Source: Haematobacter genomosp. 1 (GTDB taxonomy: Bacteria; Pseudomonadota; Alphaproteobacteria; Rhodobacterales; Rhodobacteraceae). From it: DNA of 64,000 nucleotides. The notes under the pieces were generated by a model. The model did not search any database, was not told where the DNA came from, and saw only the letters and a program-made list of their open reading frames with translations. Shown piece by piece: positions 39,928 to 49,423 of the stretch. The stretch lies in contig NZ_NIPW01000006.1 of the NCBI RefSeq assembly GCF_002196855.1, forward strand, positions 124,001 through 188,000, read 5' to 3'. Within the stretch, counting starts at the first letter, position 1. Each line of letters begins with the position of its first letter. A program made the position numbers and the translations under genes.

Positions 39928-40409
39928 ATGGCAGGCTCGTCGGCGGGATACTGATCGGCGCGGCGCTCATCGCGGGCGCCGCAATCTACTGGTTGCAGGT
40001 CTATGCCTTCTATCGCGACGTGCCGGAGGCGGAAGCCGCGCTCACGCTGACCGACCGGAACGGGCAGGTGGAGCCGCTGGCGGTCAGTGACTTTCGCGCC
40101 ATCGATGCCTCCTCCTCCCCTATCCGGTTCCGCGCCTGTTTCCGCACCCGCCTGACGGCGCAGGAGGTGGAGCGCTTCGCCCCCTATCCCGGTGCGGAGC
40201 CGCTGATCGCGCCGCGCTGGTTCGATTGCTTCGACGCCCCCGCCATCGGCGCGGCGCTTGCCTCCGGCGCGGCGAAGGCTTTCCTTGGCGCGGCGCATTC
40301 CGAAGGGTATGACCGCGTCATTGCCCTCTATCCCGACGGCCGGGCCTATGCCTGGCAGCAAATCAACCCGACTTTCGCGCGAGAGACCGATGCCAGACCT
40401 GCTCCTTGA
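39924..40409 (+). CDS. Small membrane-anchored protein between glyQ and glyS (possibly DUF6446)
   Basis: A 161-residue protein with one N-terminal membrane span ([20 protein letters not shown]) and a soluble domain facing the periplasm. Conserved-looking parts are [25 protein letters not shown] and [17 protein letters not shown] associate it with the Rhodobacterales family DUF6446, with limited certainty; no function is known. GTG 39924 overlaps the glyQ stop and the 3' end overlaps glyS by 20 bases, so the three genes are translationally linked. Confidence 0.8.
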   Translation: MNGRLVGGILIGAALIAGAAIYWLQVYAFYRDVPEAEAALTLTDRNGQVEPLAVSDFRAIDASSSPIRFRACFRTRLTAQEVERFAPYPGAEPLIAPRWFDCFDAPAIGAALASGAAKAFLGAAHSEGYDRVIALYPDGRAYAWQQINPTFARETDARPAP

Positions 40410-42534
40410 ACTCTTCTCCGAGGAAATCCCGGCGCGGATGCAGGCCAAGGCCCGCGACGATCTGAGGAAGCTCGTCACCGACGGGCTGGTGGAGGCTGGG
40501 CTGACCTATGCCGGGGCTGCGGCCTTTTCCACGCCGCGGCGGCTCACGCTGACGGTTCACGGCCTGACCGCCGAGAGCCGCGCCGTGCGGGAGGAGCGCA
40601 AGGGGCCGCGGGTCGATGCACCGGCGCAGGCCATCGAGGGCTTCCTGCGCGCTACGGGGCTGACGCAGGAGCAGCTTGAGATCCGCGCCGACAAGAAGGC
40701 GCAGGTCTATTTCGCCGTGGTCGAAAAGCCCGGGCGCCCCGCGCCGGAGATCGTGGCGGAGGTGGTGGAGCGCACGATCCGCACCTTCCCCTGGCCGAAA
40801 TCCATGCGCTGGGGCTCCGGGTCGCTCCGCTGGGTGCGTCCGCTGCATTCGATCCTATGTCTGCTCACCAGCGAGGCGGGAGCGGAGATCGTGCCCTTCG
40901 CGGTGGACGGGATCAAGGCGGGCGCCATCACCGAAGGCCACCGTTTCATGGCGCCGGGCCGCTTTGCCGTCACGGGGTTCGAGGACTACGCCGCCAAGCT
41001 GAAGGCCGCGAAGGTGATGCTCGACCCGGCCGAACGGGCCGATCACATCCGCAACGACGCCGCCCAGATGGCTTTTGCGCAGGGCTTGGAGATCGTGGAG
41101 GATGCGGGCCTTCTGGCGGAGGTCGCGGGGCTGGTCGAATGGCCGGTCGTGCTGATGGGCCCGATCGGAGAGGAGTTCCTGACCCTGCCGCCGGAGGTGC
41201 TGCAAACCTCCATGAAGGAGCATCAGAAGTTCTTCTCCGTCCGCGACAAGGCGGGCCGGATCGTGAAGTTCGTGACCGTCGCCAACCGGGAGACGGCGGA
41301 TGACGGCGCGACCATCCTTCAGGGCAATGGCAAGGTGCTGCGCGCCCGCCTGTCGGATGCGCGGTTCTTCTGGGAAAACGACCTGCGCACCGTGAAGGCG
41401 GAGGGGCTGGAGGGCATGGCCGCGGGGCTGGCCCATGTCACCTTCCACAACCGGCTGGGCTCGCAGGCCGACCGGATCGGCCGGATCGAGGCGCTGGCGC
41501 GGGAACTGGCCCCGGTGACGGGCGCCTCTCCCGATCTGGCGGCGGAGGCTGCACGGGTCGCGAAGGCGGATCTGCAATCGGCCATGGTCGGGGAGTTCCC
41601 GGAGCTTCAGGGGGTGATGGGCGGCTATTATGCCCGGGCTGCCGGCCTGCCCGATGCGGTGGCCGATGCCTGCAAAGCGCATTACTCGCCGCTCGGGCCC
41701 TCCGACGAGGTTCCGACGGAGCCGGTCTCCGTCACCGTGGCGCTGGCGGACAAGCTGGACACGCTCACCGGCTTCTGGGCGATCGACGAGAAACCCACGG
41801 GCTCGAAGGATCCCTTCGCGCTCCGCCGCGCCGCGCTGGGGGTGATCCGGCTCGTGCTGACGAACGGGCTGCGGCTGAACCTGCTCGAGTCGCTGCTGGC
41901 GCCGATCCGGCGGAGCCGCACCGCAATGGCGGCGACGATGCCGGAGGATGCGGGCGCACCCGATCTTTCGGATGAGCGGGTGGAGAAGGAATGCGCGCTG
42001 GTGCTGGCGGGCGATCTGCTCGCCTTCTTCCATGATCGGCTGAAGGTTTACCTGCGGGATCAGGGCATCCGCCATGACGTGATCGATGCTTGCCTCGCAA
42101 TGCCGGGCAACGATGATCTCACGCTGCTGGTGAAGCGGGCGGAGGCGGTCGCTGCCTTCCTGAAGTCGGAGGATGGCGAGAACCTGATCCAGGGGTTCAA
42201 GCGCGCCAACAACATCCTCACGGCGGAGGAAAAGAAGGACGGCGTTGAATATTCCTTCGGGCCGGACGTGAAATATGCCGAAGCGCCCGAGGAAAAGGCG
42301 CTCTTTGCCGCGCTGGACAGGGCGGAGGCGGAAATCACGCCGGCACTGGCGTCCGGGGATTTTGCCGCCGCGATGACGGCGACAGCCGCCCTCCGCCAGC
42401 CGATCGACGCGTTCTTCGAGGCGGTGCAGGTCAATACCGAGAATCAGGTGCTGCGGAGAAACCGGTTGAACCTGCTGAACCGGATCCGCACCATCTGCAC
42501 GCGGGTGGCCGACCTGCACCGCATCGAAGGCTGA
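40390..42534 (+). CDS. glyS: Glycyl-tRNA synthetase beta subunit
   Basis: The tRNA-binding subunit of the tetrameric enzyme, 714 residues, near the usual length. The N-terminus [17 protein letters not shown] and segments SMRWGSGSLRWVRPLHSI and HQKFFSVRDKAG are diagnostic. The C-terminal DALR anticodon-binding region includes LNLLNRIRTICTRVADL. ATG 40390 lies inside the end of the previous gene. Confidence 0.98.
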   Translation: MPDLLLELFSEEIPARMQAKARDDLRKLVTDGLVEAGLTYAGAAAFSTPRRLTLTVHGLTAESRAVREERKGPRVDAPAQAIEGFLRATGLTQEQLEIRADKKAQVYFAVVEKPGRPAPEIVAEVVERTIRTFPWPKSMRWGSGSLRWVRPLHSILCLLTSEAGAEIVPFAVDGIKAGAITEGHRFMAPGRFAVTGFEDYAAKLKAAKVMLDPAERADHIRNDAAQMAFAQGLEIVEDAGLLAEVAGLVEWPVVLMGPIGEEFLTLPPEVLQTSMKEHQKFFSVRDKAGRIVKFVTVANRETADDGATILQGNGKVLRARLSDARFFWENDLRTVKAEGLEGMAAGLAHVTFHNRLGSQADRIGRIEALARELAPVTGASPDLAAEAARVAKADLQSAMVGEFPELQGVMGGYYARAAGLPDAVADACKAHYSPLGPSDEVPTEPVSVTVALADKLDTLTGFWAIDEKPTGSKDPFALRRAALGVIRLVLTNGLRLNLLESLLAPIRRSRTAMAATMPEDAGAPDLSDERVEKECALVLAGDLLAFFHDRLKVYLRDQGIRHDVIDACLAMPGNDDLTLLVKRAEAVAAFLKSEDGENLIQGFKRANNILTAEEKKDGVEYSFGPDVKYAEAPEEKALFAALDRAEAEITPALASGDFAAAMTATAALRQPIDAFFEAVQVNTENQVLRRNRLNLLNRIRTICTRVADLHRIEG

Positions 42535-42613
42535 CGCTGCGTCGCGGCAATTTTCGGATGGCCGGACTTGTCGGATCGGCAAGCGCGGATATGTAAAAGG
42601 GGGGATTGCTGCG

Positions 42614-45151
42614 GTGCAGAAAGTGACGGATTTCGTCTCCATCACGCCGACGGCGACGATCGCCGTCCAGAGCCACGGCTGGCGGGCGAAATGCCTCCAG
42701 CGGCTTGTGCGTCTGCAGATGCCGGTTCCGCCGACGGTGGCGCTCTCCTTCGATGCGGTGCGGGCGCTGGCGGCTGGCTATCCGCTGGATGCTTCCGCGC
42801 TCACCGATCTGCTGGGTCCGGGGCAGCTTATCTGCGTCCGGCCCAGCCCAGAGAATACTGAATGGGGTGGGCCCTCCGCCGTTCTGAACATCGGCATGGG
42901 CGAGGAGTGCCACAACGCGCTGTCGGAAACCCATGGGCGGGAGGCGGCGGATGCGCTCTATCTCCGCTTCGTGCAGGCCTATGCCGTCAACGTTGCGCGC
43001 CTGGACCCCGACATGTTCGAGACCGACATGCCCACGGCGGAGGCGCTGCGCTTTGCGCTGCGCGCCTATGAGGACGAGACCGACGAACCCTTTCCGCAAG
43101 AGGCGGAACGGCAGCTCGCCGATGTGCTCCGCTCCATGTCGCGGGCGTGGGAGGGCACGTCGGCGCGGCTGCTGCGGCAGGCGAAAGGCGCGCCGGTGGA
43201 TGCGGGGCTTGGTCTTGTCGTGCAGGCCATGGCGCTGGGTCTGGGCCGGGCGGAATCCGGCTCCGGTGTCATGCAGTTCGTTGACAGCACCACGGGCAAG
43301 CCGCGGATCACCGGTCGCTACCTCAGTCAGAGTCAGGGGCGGGAGGCGCTGGCACGGCGCGAGGGCTCGCTCTACCTGACCCGCGATCCGCGCGGTCCTT
43401 CGCTTGAGGAGCTTTGCCCCGGCCCCTTCGACGAACTGATCCGGCTGGGCGCGGTGAGCCGTCAGGGTCTGCGTGAGGAAATGCAGATCGAGTTTACCAT
43501 TGAGAACGGCCATCTGCACGTTCTGGACGCGCTGAAGGTCGCGCGCACCTCGCGCGCGGCGGTTACCATCGCGGTGGCGCTGGCCGAGGACGGCGTCATC
43601 GAGCGGGAGGAGGCGCTTCTGCGCATCCAGCCCCGCGCGCTTTCCGAACTCCTGCACCCGCAGGTCGATCCCGCGGGCGAACGCGACGTGATCGTCAAGG
43701 GTATCGCCGCCAGCCCCGGTGCCGCACAGGGTCGTATCGTCTTCAGCGCGATGGCGGCGCAGGCCATGTCCGCGCGTGGGGAAGCCTGCATCCTCGTCCG
43801 CCGCGAAACGGCGCCGGAGGATGTCCGCGGCATGCATGCGGCGAAGGGCATCCTGACGGAGCGTGGCGGCATGACCAGCCACGCGGCGGTCATCGCACGG
43901 GGGCTTGGCCTTCCCTGTGTCGTCGGCGCCTCGTCTCTCCGGTTCAACCCGCGGGACAGGACCCTTACCGCGATGGACGGGCGCATCTTTCACGAAGGCG
44001 ATGTGATCACGATAGACGGTACGCGCGGTGAGGCGCTGGCCGGTGCGCCCGGATTGCTGGAGCCGGCATTGGACGACGCGTTCTACAGCCTGCTTCACTG
44101 GGCGGATGCGGTGCGCGATATCGGTGTCCGCGCCAATGCCGACACGCCCGACGACGCCCGCATGGCCCGTGTCTTCGAGGCGGAGGGCATCGGCCTGTGC
44201 CGCACCGAACACATGTTCTTCGAGGAAGGCCGTCTGACCGTGATGCGGGAGATGATCTTCGCCGATCGGTCCGAGGACCGCGCCGAGGCGCTAGACCGTC
44301 TGCTGCCCATGCAGCGCGATGATTTTGTCGAGCTGTTCGAGATCATGGACGGCCACCCCGTCTGCATCCGTCTGTTCGACCCGCCGTTGCATGAGTTCCT
44401 GCCCCAGACCCGTGACGGAATGCGCGAACTGGCCGAAGCGCTGGATCGCCCGCTGTCGGAAGTCACGCGGCGGGTGGAATCCATGACCGAATTCAATCCG
44501 ATGCTGGGTCTGCGGGGCGTGCGGCTGGGCATTGCGATGCCCGAGATCTACGACATGCAGGTCCGCGCGATCTTTGAGGCGACGCTGGAAATCGGCCGTC
44601 GCGGCAAGCGGGTCGTGCCCGAAATCATGATCCCGCTCGTCTCCGCTCAGCGAGAGGTGGAACTGGTGAAGGCCCGGATCGACGCCGTCGCCGCGCTGGT
44701 GCAAGCCCGCATGGGCGTGCCGCTGGATTTCCGGCTCGGGGTCATGGTGGAAACGCCGCGTGCCGCGCTCCGGTCGGGCGATCTTGCACAGCACAGCGCT
44801 TTCCTGAGCTTCGGCACCAACGACCTGACGCAGATGACCTATGGCCTGTCTCGAGACGACGCCGGACGGTTCATGAGCACTTACGTCCAGCAGGGCGTGT
44901 ATCCCGAAGACCCCTTCCATCGGCTCGACACCGAAGGCGTGGGGGAGCTTCTGCTGATCGGCGCGGAGCGGGGGAAGCGGGTGAATCCCGATCTCACCCT
45001 CTCCATCTGCGGGGAGCACGGAGGCAATCCCGAATCGATTTCCTTCTGTCGTGCGGCAGGATTCGATTATGTTTCCTGTTCGCCGTTTCGTGTTCCGGTT
45101 GCGAGACTGACGGCTGCTCATCTTGCGCTAGAGAAGTGGAAGCGCAGGTAA
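42614..45151 (+). CDS. Pyruvate phosphate dikinase-like PEP-utilising protein with degenerate ATP-binding domain
   Basis: An 845-residue relative of pyruvate phosphate dikinase. The swivelling domain is intact, with the phospho-His site LTERGGMTSHAAVIAR (His423). The C-terminal PEP/pyruvate barrel has GLCRTEHMF, EIMIPLVS, SFGTNDLTQMTYGLSRDD and CGEHGGNPES (catalytic Cys about 799). The N-terminal ATP-grasp part is shortened and altered. PPDK's VRSGA..SMPGMMDT reads VRPSPENTEWGGPS, FTRNP reads FVDST, and GEFL reads GRYL. ATP use is thus doubtful; the enzyme may act as a PEP-pyruvate phosphotransfer protein. It starts with GTG 42614, 79 bases after glyS. Confidence 0.8.
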   Translation: MQKVTDFVSITPTATIAVQSHGWRAKCLQRLVRLQMPVPPTVALSFDAVRALAAGYPLDASALTDLLGPGQLICVRPSPENTEWGGPSAVLNIGMGEECHNALSETHGREAADALYLRFVQAYAVNVARLDPDMFETDMPTAEALRFALRAYEDETDEPFPQEAERQLADVLRSMSRAWEGTSARLLRQAKGAPVDAGLGLVVQAMALGLGRAESGSGVMQFVDSTTGKPRITGRYLSQSQGREALARREGSLYLTRDPRGPSLEELCPGPFDELIRLGAVSRQGLREEMQIEFTIENGHLHVLDALKVARTSRAAVTIAVALAEDGVIEREEALLRIQPRALSELLHPQVDPAGERDVIVKGIAASPGAAQGRIVFSAMAAQAMSARGEACILVRRETAPEDVRGMHAAKGILTERGGMTSHAAVIARGLGLPCVVGASSLRFNPRDRTLTAMDGRIFHEGDVITIDGTRGEALAGAPGLLEPALDDAFYSLLHWADAVRDIGVRANADTPDDARMARVFEAEGIGLCRTEHMFFEEGRLTVMREMIFADRSEDRAEALDRLLPMQRDDFVELFEIMDGHPVCIRLFDPPLHEFLPQTRDGMRELAEALDRPLSEVTRRVESMTEFNPMLGLRGVRLGIAMPEIYDMQVRAIFEATLEIGRRGKRVVPEIMIPLVSAQREVELVKARIDAVAALVQARMGVPLDFRLGVMVETPRAALRSGDLAQHSAFLSFGTNDLTQMTYGLSRDDAGRFMSTYVQQGVYPEDPFHRLDTEGVGELLLIGAERGKRVNPDLTLSICGEHGGNPESISFCRAAGFDYVSCSPFRVPVARLTAAHLALEKWKRR

Positions 45152-45206
45152 TTATCTAGAAGTTTCCGCTTAGTATCGGAAATATCTCATATTATTTGCA
45201 GAAAAC

Positions 45207-45228
45207 TATCGGCGGGGTTCCGCCGATA
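45207..45228 (+). terminator. Hairpin after the PPDK-like gene
   Basis: Nine-bp stem TATCGGCGG / CCGCCGATA with a four-base loop in an AT-rich gap; a T-run (TTTTT) follows about ten bases later. Confidence 0.6.
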
Positions 45229-45332
45229 AGCGTTGCATTTTTGCCACGTGAGTGGACCGCCCCTGCGATTGCCGCCTAATTCCCCTCCTCATGCCCCCTC
45301 GGGGCGCGAATGAAAACCAGTCGGGGAATGGG

Positions 45333-45971
45333 ATGACCAGGACAGGACGGGGTATCGCGGTGGCTCTGGCTCTGGCCTTGGGATCACCGGCGACCGCCTT
45401 TACCGACGCGGCGACAACCGCGACGAGAGCGCAGGATGCGAACTATACAGCGGATGATGTGCGAAGGCCCGTCGATCCATGGCTTGTGAAAGCCGTCTCT
45501 GCCCCCGCGGCGGGAGAGATGCGTGTCCGCTACGATGCGAACTGGCTGGACGACCAGCCCAAGGCGAATGGCGATGCGAACTGGCGTTGTCTGGCCAAGG
45601 CCGTCTATTTCGAATCGCGCGGTGAGCCGTTGCAGGGACAGTTCGCCGTCGCGGAGGTGATCCTCAACCGCGTCGAAAACCGGCAATGGCCGAATTCCAT
45701 CTGTGGTGTGGTGAAGCAGGGCTGTCAGTTCTCCTTCATGTGCGACGGCACGCCCGACCATATTGCGGAACGGAAGGCGTATGAGCGCGCGGGCAAGATC
45801 GCGCGGCTGATGCTGGACGGTGCTCCGCGCCAGCTCACCTATGGCGCGACCTTCTTTCACACGGTCCATGTAAAGCCGGGCTGGTCGCGCAAGATGGCGC
45901 GGACCACCCTCATCGGCGACCATCTGTTCTACCGGCTGCCCGGCGCGACGCAACGCGTGGCAGTGGACTGA
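45333..45971 (+). CDS. Cell wall hydrolase SleB family protein
   Basis: A 212-residue exported protein. The signal peptide (TRTGRGIAVALALALGSPATAF) ends near residue 23. The Hydrolase_2/SleB domain spans about 85-205: CLAKAVYFESRGEPLQGQ holds the catalytic Glu, and VAEVILNRVENRQWPNSICGVV and CQFSFMCDG are family hallmarks. ATG 45333 has GGGGAATGGG upstream. In bacilli SleB degrades spore cortex; in Alphaproteobacteria such proteins are likely lytic wall hydrolases for growth or division. Confidence 0.9.
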   Translation: MTRTGRGIAVALALALGSPATAFTDAATTATRAQDANYTADDVRRPVDPWLVKAVSAPAAGEMRVRYDANWLDDQPKANGDANWRCLAKAVYFESRGEPLQGQFAVAEVILNRVENRQWPNSICGVVKQGCQFSFMCDGTPDHIAERKAYERAGKIARLMLDGAPRQLTYGATFFHTVHVKPGWSRKMARTTLIGDHLFYRLPGATQRVAVD

Positions 45972-46064
45972 GGGCGGGACTGAGGTCGCGAACGGCATTG
46001 CTGGCATCTTCGGCGGCATCGTCTTAGGATCGGTGCCTTGCAGATGCCGCGCGAGGAGCCTCCG

Positions 46065-46946
46065 ATGACCGACGAAACCCGCCTCGCCTTTGCTCACCCG
46101 GAGGCCCGCGCGGCGGCCACAGCGTCGGACCCGCCGCTCGACCGGATCAGTCTGCGCGATCATGTGGTGGAGGCCGATATCGGCGCCTTTGCGGAGGAGC
46201 GGGGCAGGCGGCAGCGACTGCGGTTCGACATCGTGGTGGAGGTCGCGGCCCGGCCGGAGGGCAGCGACGACGACGTGGATCACATCCTGTCCTACGACCG
46301 GCTGGCGGAGGCCGTGCGCGATGAACTGGCGGAGGGGCGGGTCAACCTGCTCGAGACGCTGGCAGAGGGCGTGGCGGACCGCATCCTGTCGCATCGCCTG
46401 GCGCGGCGCGCCTTCATCCGCATCCAGAAGCTCGACCGCGGGCCTGGCGCGCTTGGGGTGGAGATCATGCGGACGCCGGGGGAGGAAACCCGGACGGAGA
46501 GTGCGCTTCCCGCCTTTGCCCTGCTGCTGGTGACCGCCGGGGAAGCTGCGCGCACGCCGGAGCTGCTGGGCGGGGTCGGAGAGGCCGTGGTGATCTGTCC
46601 GGGCCTTCCGGGAGAACGCCCCGTTGCGGCCAGCCCGGCGGCGCAATGGCGGATTGACCTCCTCGCGCTCGATCAGGCGGCTTGGCTCATCGCCGCGGCG
46701 GATCCGCGGCTTTCCGTCGTGGCTTCCCGCACAGAGATGGACTGGTCGCTCCGTCAGGGGCGGCCCACGGTCTGGGCGCCTGCCAAGATGCTTCTGGATG
46801 CGAGTGGGGAGGGTCTCCCCGCGCCGGACGATCCCGGTGCGCTCGGCCTGTGGCTGGCGGTACGGCACGGGGCGGAGCGGATCATCGCCCCGGAGGGTCT
46901 TTCGGTGCCGTCGGGACCGGTCGCCGTTACGCGCCGACCGGCCTAG
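46065..46946 (+). CDS. folB: Dihydroneopterin aldolase with C-terminal extension
   Basis: Cleaves dihydroneopterin to hydroxymethyl-dihydropterin and glycolaldehyde in folate synthesis. The FolB domain (about 25-140) has DHVVEADIGAFAEERGRRQ with the substrate-binding Glu, SYDRLAEAV, NLLETLAEGVADRIL and the lysine of FIRIQKLDRG. A second part of about 145 residues (148-293) has no family I recognise; it includes ALLLVTAGEAARTPELL and MDWSLRQGRPTVWAP. ATG 46065 has GCGAGGAG upstream. folP and glmM follow in the same direction. Confidence 0.88.
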   Translation: MTDETRLAFAHPEARAAATASDPPLDRISLRDHVVEADIGAFAEERGRRQRLRFDIVVEVAARPEGSDDDVDHILSYDRLAEAVRDELAEGRVNLLETLAEGVADRILSHRLARRAFIRIQKLDRGPGALGVEIMRTPGEETRTESALPAFALLLVTAGEAARTPELLGGVGEAVVICPGLPGERPVAASPAAQWRIDLLALDQAAWLIAAADPRLSVVASRTEMDWSLRQGRPTVWAPAKMLLDASGEGLPAPDDPGALGLWLAVRHGAERIIAPEGLSVPSGPVAVTRRPA

Positions 46947-46984
46947 CTCTTGCCTCCAGAGCTGCTTTCCGCCACAGAAACCGC

Positions 46985-48004
46985 ATGACTTATTGGCGTC
47001 CTATTGTGATGAGCGACCCTGCCATGCCGGAGGCGGCGCTGCCGCTGGCGGGCGGCCCGCTCTGGTTCGACCGGGTGGAGATGTGGGAGCGGGGCGGGCC
47101 GAGGAGCCTGCTTCCCGCGCGTGATCTGCCGTCTGAGATGCGGGTACGGCTTACAGAACCGCGTGCGCCGGTGGGGGGGCTTCAGCTCGACCATCCGGTG
47201 GTGATGGGGATCCTGAACGTCACGCCCGACAGCTTCTCCGACGGCGGGCGCCACGATACCCCGGACGCCGCGCTGGGCCATGCCCGCAGCATGATCGCCG
47301 CCGGGGCGGAGATCCTCGACATCGGCGGAGAGTCGACCCGTCCGGGCGCCCCCGAAGTGCCTGTGCGGGAGGAGATCGCCCGGACCGAGCCGGTGATCGC
47401 CGCCCTGAACGCCGGGAGGGCGGTGCCGCTCTCCATCGATACGCGGAAGGCGGTCGTGGCGCGGGTCGCGGTCGCGGCGGGGGTGGCGCTGGTCAACGAC
47501 GTGACAGGTCTCGACTTCGACCCGGGCATGGCGGCTGCGGTGGCGGAGACGGGCGCGGCGCTCTGTATCATGCACTCGCGGGGCACGCCGGAGACGATGA
47601 ATGGCCTGACCGCCTATGACGATGTGCTTGCCGATGTCTATGACTGGCTGGAGGCCGCCGTCCTGCGGGCGGAGGCGGCGGGTATTCCGCGCAGCCGGAT
47701 CGTGGTGGACCCGGGTATCGGCTTTGCCAAGACGGCGGAGCAGAACGTCGCGCTGCTGCGGGGGCTGTCGCTGTTTCACGGGCTGGGCTGCGGGCTGCTG
47801 CTCGGCGTCTCGCGCAAGCGCTTCATCGGCACGATCGGCGGTGCGGCAGAGCCTCGCCAGCGCATGCCGGGATCGGTCGCCGTGGCTCTTGCCTGCGCCG
47901 GGCAGGGGGCGCAGATCCTGCGCGTGCATGATGTGGCCGAGACGGTTCAGGCGCTGCGGTTGTGGCGCGCCATGACGGGCAGAGGTTGGGAGACGGAAGA
48001 ATGA
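46985..48004 (+). CDS. folP: Dihydropteroate synthase
   Basis: Joins hydroxymethyl-dihydropterin pyrophosphate to p-aminobenzoate; the target of sulfonamides. The 339 residues include an N-terminal stretch of about 70 residues common in Rhodobacterales. The barrel then has [42 protein letters not shown] and [14 protein letters not shown] 46985 gives the typical MTYWRPI start. Its TGA overlaps the glmM ATG (ATGA). Confidence 0.96.
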   Translation: MTYWRPIVMSDPAMPEAALPLAGGPLWFDRVEMWERGGPRSLLPARDLPSEMRVRLTEPRAPVGGLQLDHPVVMGILNVTPDSFSDGGRHDTPDAALGHARSMIAAGAEILDIGGESTRPGAPEVPVREEIARTEPVIAALNAGRAVPLSIDTRKAVVARVAVAAGVALVNDVTGLDFDPGMAAAVAETGAALCIMHSRGTPETMNGLTAYDDVLADVYDWLEAAVLRAEAAGIPRSRIVVDPGIGFAKTAEQNVALLRGLSLFHGLGCGLLLGVSRKRFIGTIGGAAEPRQRMPGSVAVALACAGQGAQILRVHDVAETVQALRLWRAMTGRGWETEE

Positions 48005-49350
48005 CACGCAAGCTCTTCGGCACGGACGGAGTACGGGGGCAGGCCAACACCTACCCGATGACCGCCGAAATGGCCTTGCGTCTTGGCGCGGCGGCGGGGC
48101 GTTATTTCCGCCGCGACGGGCTGAACCGGCATCAGGTGGTGATCGGCAAGGACACGCGTCTGTCGGGCTACATGCTGGAAAACGCGCTGACGGCGGGGCT
48201 GACCTCCACCGGCATGAACGTGCTGCTGCTCGGGCCGGTGCCGACGCCTGCGGTGGGCTTCCTCACCCGCTCCATGCGGGCGGATGTCGGGATCATGATT
48301 TCCGCCAGCCACAACCCGCATCAGGACAACGGCATCAAGTTCTTCGGCCCTGACGGTTTCAAGCTGTCCGATGAGGCCGAGGCGGAGATCGAGGCGATGG
48401 TGGCGGGGGAAATCCTGCCGGCCAAACCGCAGAACATCGGGCGGGCCAAGCGGATCGACGACGGGCGTGGACGCTATGTGGAATATGCCAAGACGACCTT
48501 TCCCGGGCGGGGGCGGCTGAACGGGCTGAAGATCGTGGTGGACTGCGCTAATGGTGCGGCCTATCGCGCCGCGCCGGAGGTGCTCTGGGAGCTGGGGGCG
48601 GAGGTGATCGCCATCGGGGTGTCGCCCGACGGGTTCAACATCAACGCCAACTGCGGCTCCACCCACCCCGAAACCGCGGCGCGGCGCGTGCTGGCCGAGG
48701 GGGCTGACCTTGGCATTGCGCTTGACGGTGATGCCGACCGGGTGATCCTGATCGACGAACAGGGCGCGATTGCCGATGGCGACCAGATCATGGCGCTGCT
48801 GGCCCGGCGGATGCAGGAGCGCGGCACGCTCGCCCATGAGACGCTCGTGGCGACGGTCATGTCGAACCTCGGGCTGGAGCGCTACCTCGCGGACCGGAGC
48901 ATCGCGTTGAAGCGAACGCCGGTCGGTGACCGCTACGTGGTCGAGGCGATGCGGGAGGGCGGCTTCAACCTTGGCGGAGAGCAGTCGGGCCATATCGTGA
49001 TGACCGACTACACCACCACGGGGGACGGGCTGGTCGCGGCGCTGCAGTTTCTCGCCGCGATGGCGGATACGGGCGAGAAGGCGAGCGTGCTCGCCCGCCA
49101 GTTCACGCCCGTTCCCCAGTTGCTGCGGAACGTCCGCTACACGGCGGGGCAGGAGCCGCTTGCCCTCAAAAGCGTGCGGGATGCGATCGCGGAGGCGGAA
49201 CGCGCATTGAATGGCCGTGGTCGGCTGCTCATCCGCAAGTCCGGCACGGAGCCCCTGATCCGGGTGATGGCCGAGAGCGAGGATGATACGCTGACGGAGA
49301 CGGTCGTCTCGGGCGTCGTCGACGCGGTGGAAGCGGCCACGCGCGGCTGA
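48001..49350 (+). CDS. glmM: Phosphoglucosamine mutase
   Basis: Converts glucosamine 6-phosphate to glucosamine 1-phosphate for UDP-GlcNAc, peptidoglycan and LPS. It has 449 residues: [14 protein letters not shown] at the start, the phospho-Ser loop in [12 protein letters not shown], the metal loop DGDADR, the sugar loop GGEQSGHI and the phosphate loop [12 protein letters not shown]. The start overlaps the folP stop, which ties folate and amino-sugar synthesis in one operon, an order common in bacteria. Confidence 0.98.
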   Translation: MTRKLFGTDGVRGQANTYPMTAEMALRLGAAAGRYFRRDGLNRHQVVIGKDTRLSGYMLENALTAGLTSTGMNVLLLGPVPTPAVGFLTRSMRADVGIMISASHNPHQDNGIKFFGPDGFKLSDEAEAEIEAMVAGEILPAKPQNIGRAKRIDDGRGRYVEYAKTTFPGRGRLNGLKIVVDCANGAAYRAAPEVLWELGAEVIAIGVSPDGFNINANCGSTHPETAARRVLAEGADLGIALDGDADRVILIDEQGAIADGDQIMALLARRMQERGTLAHETLVATVMSNLGLERYLADRSIALKRTPVGDRYVVEAMREGGFNLGGEQSGHIVMTDYTTTGDGLVAALQFLAAMADTGEKASVLARQFTPVPQLLRNVRYTAGQEPLALKSVRDAIAEAERALNGRGRLLIRKSGTEPLIRVMAESEDDTLTETVVSGVVDAVEAATRG

Positions 49351-49353
49351 ACG

Positions 49354-49380
49354 GAAAAAGGCCGCCTTTACGGGCGGCCC
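49354..49380 (-). terminator. Intrinsic terminator between glmM and opgC
   Basis: Stem GGCCGCC / GGGCGGCC. Read on the minus strand it is followed by TTTTT, so it best serves opgC. Confidence 0.75.
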
Positions 49381-49423
49381 TGATCGCTTTGACTGCCGGG
49401 CCGCAAGGGCGGCCCATTCATTC

